Below, piece after piece: positions 1 through 6,323 of a DNA stretch of 11,877 nt. The translations under genes were made by a program, and so were the position numbers. The notes below the pieces were generated by a model that was given only the letters and a program-made list of their open reading frames with translations, ran no database searches and had not been told where the DNA came from. Position 1 is the first letter of the stretch, and every line of letters begins with the position of its first letter. Source of the DNA: Burkholderiales bacterium (GTDB taxonomy: Bacteria > Pseudomonadota > Gammaproteobacteria > Burkholderiales > Burkholderiaceae_C); contig CANFNE010000054.1 in NCBI GenBank assembly GCA_947448105.1, forward strand, positions 1-11,877, given 5' to 3'.

Positions 1-535
1 CCAGCGGGGCAGCGCCGGGGTGTTGCACGGCAACCGCACCTATGTGCTGCAAGACGACAACGGCCAGGTCACTGAGACGCACAGCATCAGCGCCGGCCTG
101 GACTACCCCGGCGTGGGCCCTGAGCACGCCTTTTTGAGCGACATTGGCCGCGCCCAGTACGTCGGCATCACCGACAAAGAAGCGCTGGCCGCCTTTCACT
201 ACCTGTGCCGCACCGAGGGCATCATCCCCGCGCTGGAATCCAGTCATGCTGTGGCCTACGCCATGAAGCTGGCCAAAACCATGCGCACTGACCAGTCCAT
301 TTTGGTCAACCTGTCGGGCCGGGGCGACAAGGACATAGGCACCGTGGCTGACCTGAGCAACGCCGACTTTTACTGCCGCCCCAGCTGCCAGGGCCAGGGC
401 GTTAAAGGGGGCGAGCAGCCCATCATGATGGTCAAAGCGGGAGCCTTGAGCGCCGACGGGCCGCCCCTAGGCGCGAAGGCCCCCTCGGGGGGCAGCGCAG
501 CACACGCAGTGGCAAGCGTGGGGGCACGTCTATGA
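1..535 (+). CDS. trpB: Tryptophan synthase beta chain, 3' part (5' end outside window)
   Basis: This is the C-terminal portion of the PLP enzyme that condenses indole with L-serine to make tryptophan, working as an alpha2beta2 complex with TrpA. The reading frame is open from base 2 and ends at TGA 533-535. Recognisable TrpB blocks are SAGLDYPGVGPEH, the PALESSHA segment carrying the conserved active-site Glu, and LSGRGDKD, whose Ser contacts the PLP pyridine nitrogen. The catalytic PLP lysine lies upstream of the window. The stop overlaps the trpA start as ATGA, so translation of the pair is probably coupled. Odd point: after GRGDKD the protein continues about 65 residues, and roughly the last 32 (codons from about 437) are Gly/Ala/Ser-rich and encoded by a hairpin-forming GC-rich element. 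E. coli TrpB, from memory, ends soon after this motif. Family assignment is certain; the function of the tail is unknown. Confidence 0.97.
   Translation, partial: QRGSAGVLHGNRTYVLQDDNGQVTETHSISAGLDYPGVGPEHAFLSDIGRAQYVGITDKEALAAFHYLCRTEGIIPALESSHAVAYAMKLAKTMRTDQSILVNLSGRGDKDIGTVADLSNADFYCRPSCQGQGVKGGEQPIMMVKAGALSADGPPLGAKAPSGGSAAHAVASVGARL
458..525 (+). repeat. GC-rich hairpin element inside the 3' end of trpB (putative dispersed repeat)
   Basis: The stretch holds a perfect 6-bp stem, GCCCCC (479-484) with GGGGGC (488-493), around a TCG loop. The same GCCCCC arm can instead pair with a second GGGGGC at 520-525, enclosing nested short arms CGC/GCG (496-498 with 516-518) and CAC/GTG (501-503 with 509-511). 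A CCTAGG palindrome lies just before it. The composition differs from the neighbouring codons, and it encodes a low-complexity Gly/Ala/Ser tail. I recall similar C-run/G-run elements ending in GCGTGGGGGC in Comamonadaceae genomes, but that is memory and not a search result. Only one copy is present in this window. The element boundaries are approximate. Confidence 0.5.
520..524 (+). promoter_or_regulatory. G-run serving as the probable trpA ribosome-binding site
   Basis: GGGGG ends seven bases before the trpA ATG at 532 and is the only purine-rich stretch at the right distance. It also forms one arm of the alternative long stem described for the trpB hairpin element (GGGGGC pairing with GCCCCC at 479-484). 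If that stem forms in the mRNA, the site would be hidden unless ribosomes translating trpB open it. That consequence is inference; the sequence shows only the placement and the complementarity. Confidence 0.4.
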
Positions 536-1353
536 GCCGCATTGACGCTACCTTTGCCGCGCTCAAGACCCAAGGCCGCAAGGCCCTGATCCCCTTCGTC
601 ACCGCTGGCTTTCCGTACGCCGACGTCACGCCCGAGCTGATGCACGCCATGGTGGCGGGCGGTGCAGACGTGATCGAACTCGGCGTCCCTTTTTCGGACC
701 CCAGCGCCGACGGCCCGGTGATTCAAAAGGCCGGGGACTTGGCGCTCTCGTTTGGTATTGGCCTGACGCAAGTGCTGGCCATGGTGCGCGAATTTCGCCA
801 GACCAACCAGCAAACGCCGGTAGTGCTGATGGGCTACGCCAATCCGGTAGAGCGCTACGACCAAAAGCACGCTGCCAGTGGCGTCTCCAGCGCCTTTGTG
901 CGCGACGCCTCACAGGCCGGCGTGGACGGCGTGCTGATCGTGGATTACCCGCCCGAGGAGTGCGAGGCGTTTGCCGCTGATTTGCGCGCGCACCAGATGG
1001 ACCTGATTTTTCTGCTGGCCCCCACCAGCACCGACGAGCGTATGGCGCAGGTGGCGCGCGTGGCATCGGGCTATGTGTATTACGTCTCGCTCAAAGGCGT
1101 CACCGGCGCAGGCACGCTCGATACCGACGCGGTGGCAGCCATGCTGCCGCGCATCCGGTCGCACATCCAGACGCCGGTGGGCGTGGGTTTTGGCATCCGC
1201 GACGGCGCCACCGCCAAAACCATTGCCCAGGTGGCGGACGCGGTGGTAATTGGCAGCAAAATCATCCAGTTGATCGAACACGCGCCGCGTGCTGACGTGG
1301 CGGGCGTGGCCCAAGCCTTTTTGCAAAGCGTGCGCGTGGCCATGGATTCCTGA
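532..1353 (+). CDS. trpA: Tryptophan synthase alpha chain
   Basis: TrpA cleaves indole-3-glycerol phosphate to indole and glyceraldehyde-3-phosphate, and passes indole through a tunnel to TrpB. The 273-residue TIM barrel is close to the usual family length. The catalytic acids fall at the canonical positions: Glu49 in VIELGVPFSDP and Asp60 in SADGP. The loop-6 segment KGVTGAG, a GVGFGIRDG phosphate-binding segment and a late GSKIIQLIE segment are all visible. The ATG at 532 overlaps the trpB stop (ATGA). The only Shine-Dalgarno-like sequence is the G-run at 520-524, seven bases upstream, which belongs to the repeat-like end of trpB. A 63-bp gap to accD contains no clear terminator, so co-transcription with accD is likely. 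The gene is complete and looks ordinary. Confidence 0.98.
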   Translation: MSRIDATFAALKTQGRKALIPFVTAGFPYADVTPELMHAMVAGGADVIELGVPFSDPSADGPVIQKAGDLALSFGIGLTQVLAMVREFRQTNQQTPVVLMGYANPVERYDQKHAASGVSSAFVRDASQAGVDGVLIVDYPPEECEAFAADLRAHQMDLIFLLAPTSTDERMAQVARVASGYVYYVSLKGVTGAGTLDTDAVAAMLPRIRSHIQTPVGVGFGIRDGATAKTIAQVADAVVIGSKIIQLIEHAPRADVAGVAQAFLQSVRVAMDS

Positions 1354-1382
1354 GACGGTGCTGCTATCGCGCGCGCTCCCAA

Positions 1383-1404
1383 ACTTCAACCCCACTTCAA
1401 CCCC
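1383..1404 (+). repeat. Exact 11-bp tandem duplication in the accD leader
   Basis: ACTTCAACCCC occurs twice back to back (1383-1393 and 1394-1404), followed by the partial copy AC and then the accD Shine-Dalgarno GAGG at 1407-1410. The unit is not a multiple of three and lies outside coding sequence. It probably arose by slippage or a small duplication. Its position next to the ribosome-binding site means copy number would change the spacing to upstream signals, but not the SD-to-ATG distance. Confidence 0.8.
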
Positions 1405-1416
1405 ACGAGGTAAACC

Positions 1417-2289
1417 ATGAGCTGGCTTGAAAAACTACTGCCCCCCAAAATTCAGCCTTCCGATCCGGCCGACCGCCGTTCGGTACCCGAAGGCCTGTGG
1501 ATCAAGTGCCCAAGCTGCGAAACCGTGCTCTACAAGGCCGACCTCGAGCAAAACCAGAACGTCTGCCCCACCTGCAGCCACCACCACCGCATTGGCGCGC
1601 GCGCACGCCTGAACACCTTTTTGGACAACGAAGGCCGGTTTGAGATCGGGCAAGAAATTTTGCCGGTCGACGCGCTCAAGTTCAAAGACAGCCGCAAATA
1701 CACCGAGCGCCTCAAAGAGGCGCTGGAGAACACCGGCGAAACCGATGCGCTGATCGTCATGGGCGGCTCAGTGCACGGCGTGGCCTTGGTAGCGGCCTGC
1801 TTTGAGTTTGAATTCATGGGTGGCAGCATGGGCTCCGTGGTGGGCGAGCGCTTTGTACGCGGCGTGGAAGCAGCGGTGGAGCAAAAAGTGCCTTTCCTGT
1901 GCTTTACCGCCACCGGTGGCGCGCGCATGCAAGAGGGTTTGCTAAGCCTGATGCAGATGGCCAAAACCAATGCGGCGCTCACCCGCCTGGCCAAAAAAGG
2001 CCTGCCCTATATCAGCGTGCTGACCGACCCGACCATGGGTGGCGTGAGCGCAGGGTTTGCGTTTTTGGGCGACGTGGTGATTGCCGAACCCAAGGCCTTG
2101 ATTGGTTTTGCCGGCCCGCGCGTGATCGAGTCCACGGTGCGCGTGACTCTGCCCGAAGGCTTTCAGCGCGCCGAGTTTTTGCAAACCAAGGGGGCAATTG
2201 ACTTTATTTGCGACCGCCGCGAACTGCGCAAGACCGTGGCCGAAACCCTGGCCATGCTGCAACGCCAGCCCAGCGACGCAGTGGTCTAA
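1417..2289 (+). CDS. accD: Acetyl-CoA carboxylase carboxyltransferase subunit beta
   Basis: AccD, with AccA, transfers the carboxyl group from biotin-BCCP to acetyl-CoA, giving malonyl-CoA for fatty acid synthesis in the cytoplasm. The 290-residue protein (E. coli about 304) has the N-terminal zinc ribbon with Cys31, Cys34, Cys50 and Cys53. The crotonase-fold carboxyltransferase domain follows, with TATGGARMQEG at about 164-174 and PTMGGVSAGFAFLGD at about 205-219, the two regions that form oxyanion holes. A conserved GFQRAEFLQTKGAIDFI sits near the end. The ATG at 1417 is preceded by GAGG at 1407-1410 (6-nt spacing), which supports this start. In many betaproteobacteria trpA-accD is followed by folC. 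Here a convergent yggT gene follows, so the operon ends at accD. No missing key residues were seen. Confidence 0.98.
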   Translation: MSWLEKLLPPKIQPSDPADRRSVPEGLWIKCPSCETVLYKADLEQNQNVCPTCSHHHRIGARARLNTFLDNEGRFEIGQEILPVDALKFKDSRKYTERLKEALENTGETDALIVMGGSVHGVALVAACFEFEFMGGSMGSVVGERFVRGVEAAVEQKVPFLCFTATGGARMQEGLLSLMQMAKTNAALTRLAKKGLPYISVLTDPTMGGVSAGFAFLGDVVIAEPKALIGFAGPRVIESTVRVTLPEGFQRAEFLQTKGAIDFICDRRELRKTVAETLAMLQRQPSDAVV

Positions 2290-2290
2290 A

Positions 2291-2310
2291 CCCTGAAAAG
2301 GGCTTTCAGG
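2291..2310. terminator. Possible bidirectional stem-loop between convergent accD and yggT
   Basis: CCTGAAA (2292-2298) pairs perfectly with TTTCAGG (2304-2310) around an AGGGC loop, and overlaps the yggT stop codon. A competing smaller hairpin, CCCT-GAAA-AGGG (2291-2302), is followed by CTTTC. Neither has a proper U-tract on either strand, so a classical Rho-independent terminator is not shown. Its location in the 16-bp gap between two convergent genes is what suggests transcription ending or mRNA 3'-end protection. Confidence 0.4.
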
Positions 2311-2875
2311 CCGCAGCCATCAAGGCCATGCTTTGCAGGCCGCCGGTCAGCATGGCCAGCACCTGCAGCAAGAGCAAGAGCGCCAGCGGCGACAGGTCCA
2401 CCCCGCCCATCAGCGGCAGGTGGCGGCGAATGGGCGACAAAAGCGGCGCCACCAGCCGGTCCAGCAAATCCGTCACCGGCGAGCGCGCCTGCACCCAGGA
2501 CAAGAGCGCGTAAATCATCACCAGCCCGGTCAGGCCCGACAAGGCCACCCGCAGCAGGCCAAACACCGCCAGCACCACCACCAGCGCAAGGCTTTGAGCG
2601 GCGCCCTGCAGCAGCCACAAGAGCACAAACTGCAACAGTTCCAACAAAAATGCCGCCACCAAACTGGCCAAATCCAGCGCCGAGAGCTTGGGCAAGACGC
2701 GGCGCAAAGGCAGCACCAACCAATCGGTCAGCGCAAAGATAAAGGGGCCCACAGGGTTGCCCGCCCGCGCCGACATCGGAATGCGCTGCTGCTGCATATA
2801 CAAGCGCAGCAGGCACACGCCGCAGACCAAACCCACAGCAACGTCGAGCACCAGCGAAATGATTTGGTAAAGCAT
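2306..2875 (-). CDS. yggT: YggT family integral membrane protein
   Basis: This is a 189-residue, very hydrophobic inner-membrane protein of the YggT family, a group of uncertain function linked in some bacteria to osmotic stress, and to cell division or plastid-type membrane organisation in cyanobacteria. The protein shows the family's two-repeat plan. An N-terminal membrane segment leads to NPVGPFIFALTDWLVLPLRR. A central run of hydrophobic residues follows, and then a second repeat, SPVTDLLDRLVAPLLSPIRR, before the last membrane segment. The (P)-(L/I)-RR after each amphipathic stretch is characteristic. ATG 2875 is chosen; an in-frame TTG two codons upstream is less likely. There is no Shine-Dalgarno; the bases just upstream read CCCCTCCTTT, the opposite of one. 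It is divergent from lysS and convergent with accD, so it is probably its own transcript. Confidence 0.88.
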   Translation of the reverse strand: MLYQIISLVLDVAVGLVCGVCLLRLYMQQQRIPMSARAGNPVGPFIFALTDWLVLPLRRVLPKLSALDLASLVAAFLLELLQFVLLWLLQGAAQSLALVVVLAVFGLLRVALSGLTGLVMIYALLSWVQARSPVTDLLDRLVAPLLSPIRRHLPLMGGVDLSPLALLLLLQVLAMLTGGLQSMALMAAA

Positions 2876-3035
2876 AGGCAAAGGAGGGGTTCAATAAACG
2901 CGGCAGGCGCAGGCGCAGGCCCGCTTGATGCGTCATCATAGCCCGAGCCACCCTCTTAGAATGGCAGGCTACGTCCGTAGGCCCTGCGCTATTGCAGCCC
3001 AAGCGGCGCCCTTTGATCCCCGCATACCACCGCCC
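2876..3035. promoter_or_regulatory. Divergent yggT/lysS intergenic region with inverted repeats
   Basis: This 160-bp region must carry promoters for both neighbours. For lysS, a TAGAAT at 2957-2962 is a candidate -10, but no good -35 stands 16-18 bp upstream. For yggT, TATGAT (minus strand, 2940-2935) is a weak -10 candidate, also without a convincing -35. Visible structure: three tandem GCAGGC hexamers (2903-2920); a perfect inverted repeat TGATG-CGT-CATCA (2926-2938); and a longer imperfect one at 2964-2987, with arms GCAGG+CTACG and CGTAG+CCTGC and a GC bulge, just after the TAGAAT. Promoter assignment is tentative; the repeats are directly visible. Confidence 0.4.
2903..2920. repeat. Three tandem GCAGGC hexamers
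   Basis: GCAGGC is repeated exactly three times at 2903-2908, 2909-2914 and 2915-2920, between the yggT start and the lysS promoter region. It is short enough to be a slippage product in GC-rich DNA. It is noncoding for the annotated genes. Confidence 0.8.
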
Positions 3036-4583
3036 ATGTCCGAAGTCCACTCCCCCTCTCCCGCCCTGCCCGACGAAAACCAGCTCATCCATGAGCGCCG
3101 GGAAAAACTCAAGGTGCTGCGCCAGCGCCAGGCCGACGGTTTGGGCGTGACTTTTCCCAACGACTTCCAGCCTAGCCACAAGGCGGCTGATCTGTTTGCC
3201 AGCTACGACGCGCTTGAAGCCGCGGCTCTGGCCGAGCTCGGCGCCACCACCCGGATAGCCGGACGCATGATGCTCAAGCGCGTCATGGGAAAAGCCAGTT
3301 TTTGCACCCTGCAAGACGCCTCTTTTGGACCTAGCGGCGGTCGCATTCAGGTCTATGTCAAGGGCGAAGAAGTGGGTGACGCGCTCTACGAAGACTTCAA
3401 ACACTGGGACCTGGGCGACATCGTGGCCGCTGAAGGCCGCCTGTTCAAGACGAAAACCGGCGAACTGTCCATCCATGCCACCAGCGTGCGCCTTTTGACC
3501 AAGAGCCTGCGGCCCATGCCCGACAAGTTCCACGGCATTGCCGACCAAGAAGTCAAATACCGCCAGCGCTACATCGACCTGATGACCGACGAGGCCTCGC
3601 GCAAGCGCTTCGTAGCGCGCAGCCGCGCCGTGAGTGGCATCCGCGAATTCATGGTGCAGCACGACTTCTTAGAGGTGGAAACACCCATGCTCCACCCGAT
3701 TCCGGGCGGCGCCAATGCCAAACCATTTACCACCCACCACAACGCCTTGGACCAGCAGATGTTTTTGCGCATCGCGCCCGAGCTGTACTTGAAACGCCTG
3801 ATCGTCGGCGGCTTCGATCGGGTGTTCGAGATCAACCGCAACTTCCGCAACGAAGGCATTTCGGTGCGCCACAACCCCGAGTTCACCATGATGGAGTTCT
3901 ACGCGGCCTACTGGAACTACCAAGACTTGATGACGTTTACCGAAAACCTGGTGCGCGACGCCGCACTCAAGGCCACCGGCAGCCTGCAAATGAGCTACGG
4001 CGGCAAACCCGTCGATCTGGCCCAGCCCTTTGAGCGCCTGACCATCATCGAAGCCATCCAAAAATACACCGATGCGGGCGACAACGTATTGAACGCCGAG
4101 TGGCTGACCAACGCCGTGCGCAAGCTGGGCATGACCGAGGCCAAACACCACCTGTCCACGCGCAGCCTGGCCAGCCTGCAGGTGCTGTACTTTGAAGAAA
4201 CCGTGGAAGACAAACTCTGGCAGCCCACCTTTATTTGCGAGCACCCGGTCGAAATCTCCCCGCTGGCGCGCGAAAGCGACACCAAGCCCGGCGTGACCGA
4301 GCGTTTTGAGCTCTACATCACCGGGCGCGAGTTTGGCAACGGGTTTAGCGAGCTCAACGACGCACAAGACCAGGCGGCGCGCTTTCATGCCCAGGTGGCC
4401 GCCAAAGACAATGGCGACGACGAAGCGATGTACTACGACCACGACTTTGTGCGTGCGCTGGAATACGGCATGCCCCCCACCGGCGGCTGCGGCATCGGCA
4501 TTGACCGCCTGATGATGCTGCTGACCGACAGCCCCAGCATCCGCGACATTATTCTGTTCCCTGCCCTGCGGCGCGAGGTGTGA
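3036..4583 (+). CDS. lysS: Lysyl-tRNA synthetase, class II
   Basis: This enzyme charges tRNA-Lys with lysine in an ATP-dependent reaction in the cytoplasm. The 515-residue protein has the normal class II LysRS plan. An N-terminal OB-fold anticodon-binding domain spans about residues 72-155 (RIAGRMMLKRVMGKASFCTL at its start). The catalytic domain has motif 2 as FEINRNFRNEGISVRHN and PEFTMMEFY (about 264-289), and motif 3 as GCGIGIDRLMMLLTDS (about 484-499), ending in the typical IRDIILFPALR. The start MSEVHSPSP at 3036 is chosen because the frame upstream (possible ATGs at 2928 and 2961) encodes Pro/Arg/Ala-rich residues unlike LysRS. There is no clear Shine-Dalgarno before 3036. The prfB partner common in other proteobacteria is absent here. 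The stop TGA overlaps the next gene's GTG start. Confidence 0.97.
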   Translation: MSEVHSPSPALPDENQLIHERREKLKVLRQRQADGLGVTFPNDFQPSHKAADLFASYDALEAAALAELGATTRIAGRMMLKRVMGKASFCTLQDASFGPSGGRIQVYVKGEEVGDALYEDFKHWDLGDIVAAEGRLFKTKTGELSIHATSVRLLTKSLRPMPDKFHGIADQEVKYRQRYIDLMTDEASRKRFVARSRAVSGIREFMVQHDFLEVETPMLHPIPGGANAKPFTTHHNALDQQMFLRIAPELYLKRLIVGGFDRVFEINRNFRNEGISVRHNPEFTMMEFYAAYWNYQDLMTFTENLVRDAALKATGSLQMSYGGKPVDLAQPFERLTIIEAIQKYTDAGDNVLNAEWLTNAVRKLGMTEAKHHLSTRSLASLQVLYFEETVEDKLWQPTFICEHPVEISPLARESDTKPGVTERFELYITGREFGNGFSELNDAQDQAARFHAQVAAKDNGDDEAMYYDHDFVRALEYGMPPTGGCGIGIDRLMMLLTDSPSIRDIILFPALRREV

Positions 4584-5095
4584 AGCCCCTGCCCTACCTG
4601 CAGGCCTATCCGGAGACCACGCGCACCCAAGTCCAAGCCCTGCTCGACCAGGGCCGCGTGGCGCAGTGGCTGACCGACAAATACCCGCAAGGCCACGGCC
4701 TGCGTACCGACCGCGCCTTGTACGACTATGTGCAAGACGCCAAAAACAGCTACCTGCGCGGCGCCGAGCCCCTGAGCAAGGTGGCTTTTGACAGCAAGCT
4801 GCATGTGGTGCAAAACGCCTTGGGCACGCACACCACCATCTCGCGGGTGCAGGGTTCGCGCTTGAAAACCAAGCACGAGATCCGGATCGCCAGCCTGTTC
4901 AAGGACGCGCCGCCCGAGTTTTTGCGCATGATCGTGGTGCACGAGCTGGCACACCTTCGCGAACGCGCGCACGACAAGCCCTTTTACAAGCTCTGCGCCC
5001 ACATGGAGCCCGACTACCACCAACTGGAGTTTGAAGTGCGCGTCTATCTGACGCACTTGGAAGCCACGGGCGAGCGCCTGTGGGCTAAGCCCTAA
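4580..5095 (+). CDS. ygjP: YgjP-type metal-dependent hydrolase (PF01863-like)
   Basis: This is a 171-residue predicted zinc hydrolase. The metal motif HELAH is at residues 121-125 (His121, Glu122, His125), followed by a candidate third ligand, His131, in RAHDKPFY, and then HMEPDYHQLEFEVR. These blocks, together with YLQAYPE near the start and a central KNALG-like/SRVQG segment, resemble E. coli YgjP (about 167 residues) along the whole length, as far as I can recall that sequence. The family is labelled putative metallopeptidase or metal-dependent hydrolase. I recall a report of UTP pyrophosphatase activity for the E. coli protein but cannot confirm it. The start is GTG at 4580, overlapping the lysS stop as GTGA, and there is no nearer Met until residue 117. 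The coupling suggests it is co-translated with lysS. Its stop overlaps the convergent metC stop. Confidence 0.85.
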   Translation: MKPLPYLQAYPETTRTQVQALLDQGRVAQWLTDKYPQGHGLRTDRALYDYVQDAKNSYLRGAEPLSKVAFDSKLHVVQNALGTHTTISRVQGSRLKTKHEIRIASLFKDAPPEFLRMIVVHELAHLRERAHDKPFYKLCAHMEPDYHQLEFEVRVYLTHLEATGERLWAKP

Positions 5096-6300
5096 GCCGC
5101 CATCGCCCGCAGGGCTTGGGCAATGTCGGCTTGCAGGTCGGCCACGGCCTCCAGGCCCACCGAAAACCGCACCACCGTGCCTTGGGCAATTTCTGCCGGC
5201 CACACGCTGCGCATGGAGCGCAAGTCGTAAGGCACCACCAGACTCACCGGGCCGGCCCAGCTGTAACCCAGGCGGAACAGCTGCAAGGCGTCACAAAACG
5301 CATCAACCTGGTCTTGCGAAAAATGCGGCGCAAACACCACACTGAACAGACAGGCCGCGCCGCCGTCAGGCCGGTCGCACAGGGACTTCCAAAAGCCGTG
5401 GCCCGGAGAACCCGGCAAAGCCGGGTGCAGCACTTGCACAAAAGCGCTTTGCGTCTGGCACCAGGCGGCCAGGGCGCGCGTGGCATCGTCATGGGCGCGG
5501 TAACGCAGCGTAATGCTGGGCAGCGAGCGCAGCACCATTTCAGCGTCATTGGCGCCCACCGCCAGCCCCAGGCGCATGTGGCAGAGCTTGATTTTCAGGT
5601 GCAAGGCCGCGTCGCGGGTGATGACACTGCCCATGAGCACATCGCCACCGCCGCTGGGGTATTTGGTCAGCGCGTGGGCGGAAATGTCTACCGCGAGCGG
5701 CTCGGCCGCGCCGGGCTCCAGGTCAAACGGCTTGAAGGCAATGCCCGCGCCCCAGGTGTTGTCCAGCGCCACCAAGGCCCCGTGCTGCTTGCAAATGCGC
5801 ACCAGTGCTGGCAAATCGGGAAACTCCAGCGTCACCGAGCCAGCCGCTTCCACCCAAACCATGCGGGTAGCGGGCGAGAGCTTGGCCGCCAGGTCTTGCG
5901 GGTCCATGGCGTTGTAGTAGCGGTGGGTGATGCCCCAGGCGCGCAATTCGCCCTCGGCCAGGGTTTTGTTGGGGCCGTAGGCGTTGTCGGGAATCAGCAG
6001 CTCGTCGCCGGTTTTGAGCACCGCCAGTGCCACCAAGGCTACGGCTGCCAGGCCGCTGGGCACCAGCACGCACTGGGCGCCGCCTTCCAGGGTGCACAGG
6101 CGCTCTTCCAGCGCATAGGTGGTGGGCGTGCCGTGCAGGCCATAGGTGTAGGCGGTTTTGTCTTTCCATTCGCGGCTTCGCATGGCGGCCACCGTGGGAA
6201 AGAACACGGTAGACGCCTTGTGCACCGGGTGCGCCGGTCCGGCAAAGCCCGCGGGGGCTTCGTAGGGATGGTGGATCAGCGTGGTGCTTAAAGCGCTCAT
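5092..6300 (-). CDS. metC: Cystathionine beta-lyase (Cys/Met metabolism PLP enzyme)
   Basis: This is a PLP-dependent enzyme of the Cys/Met metabolism family, predicted to cleave cystathionine to homocysteine, pyruvate and ammonia in methionine synthesis. The 402-residue protein (E. coli MetC about 395) shows TAYTYGLHGTPTTYALEERL near residues 49-68, VPSGLAA for the PLP phosphate, LDNTWGAG with the pyridine-binding Asp180, and SAHALTKYPSGGGDVLMG with the Schiff-base Lys213. HPALPGSPGH and RFSVGLE near the end are typical. The MetC call over MetB or MetZ rests on the YGLHGTPT and LDNTWGAG-type segments and is fairly secure, though activity toward cystine or other beta-substrates is possible. 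ATG 6300 is preferred over an upstream in-frame GTG (6336) that would lie inside the preceding gene. The gap to the Gpt-like gene is 23 bp. No SAM riboswitch or obvious methionine operator is seen. Confidence 0.92.
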   Translation of the reverse strand: MSALSTTLIHHPYEAPAGFAGPAHPVHKASTVFFPTVAAMRSREWKDKTAYTYGLHGTPTTYALEERLCTLEGGAQCVLVPSGLAAVALVALAVLKTGDELLIPDNAYGPNKTLAEGELRAWGITHRYYNAMDPQDLAAKLSPATRMVWVEAAGSVTLEFPDLPALVRICKQHGALVALDNTWGAGIAFKPFDLEPGAAEPLAVDISAHALTKYPSGGGDVLMGSVITRDAALHLKIKLCHMRLGLAVGANDAEMVLRSLPSITLRYRAHDDATRALAAWCQTQSAFVQVLHPALPGSPGHGFWKSLCDRPDGGAACLFSVVFAPHFSQDQVDAFCDALQLFRLGYSWAGPVSLVVPYDLRSMRSVWPAEIAQGTVVRFSVGLEAVADLQADIAQALRAMAA

Positions 6301-6323
6301 AGTTCCAGCCAGCGTCGCGTCGT

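Noticed and set aside
2925..3035. N-terminally extended LysRS starting at TTG 2925, ATG 2928 or ATG 2961
   Set aside because: The added residues do not resemble LysRS and would run through the promoter-like and inverted-repeat region; MSEVHSPSP at 3036 gives the normal length.
2286..3662. Long minus-strand open frame across yggT and the 5' half of lysS
   Set aside because: It is antisense to lysS and out of frame with yggT, both of which have clear family motifs. Its translation is low-complexity Ala/Gly/Val with no recognisable domain, as expected of shadow frames in GC-rich DNA.
5410..5426. Perfect 7-bp hairpin ACCCGGC-AAA-GCCGGGT inside metC
   Set aside because: It encodes the conserved HPALPGSPGH segment, so codon constraint in GC-rich DNA explains it; it is far from any gene end.
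5116..6291. Long + strand open frame opposite metC
   Set aside because: It is His/Gln/Gly/Arg-rich with no motif, lies fully antisense to a convincing PLP enzyme, and has no ribosome-binding site.
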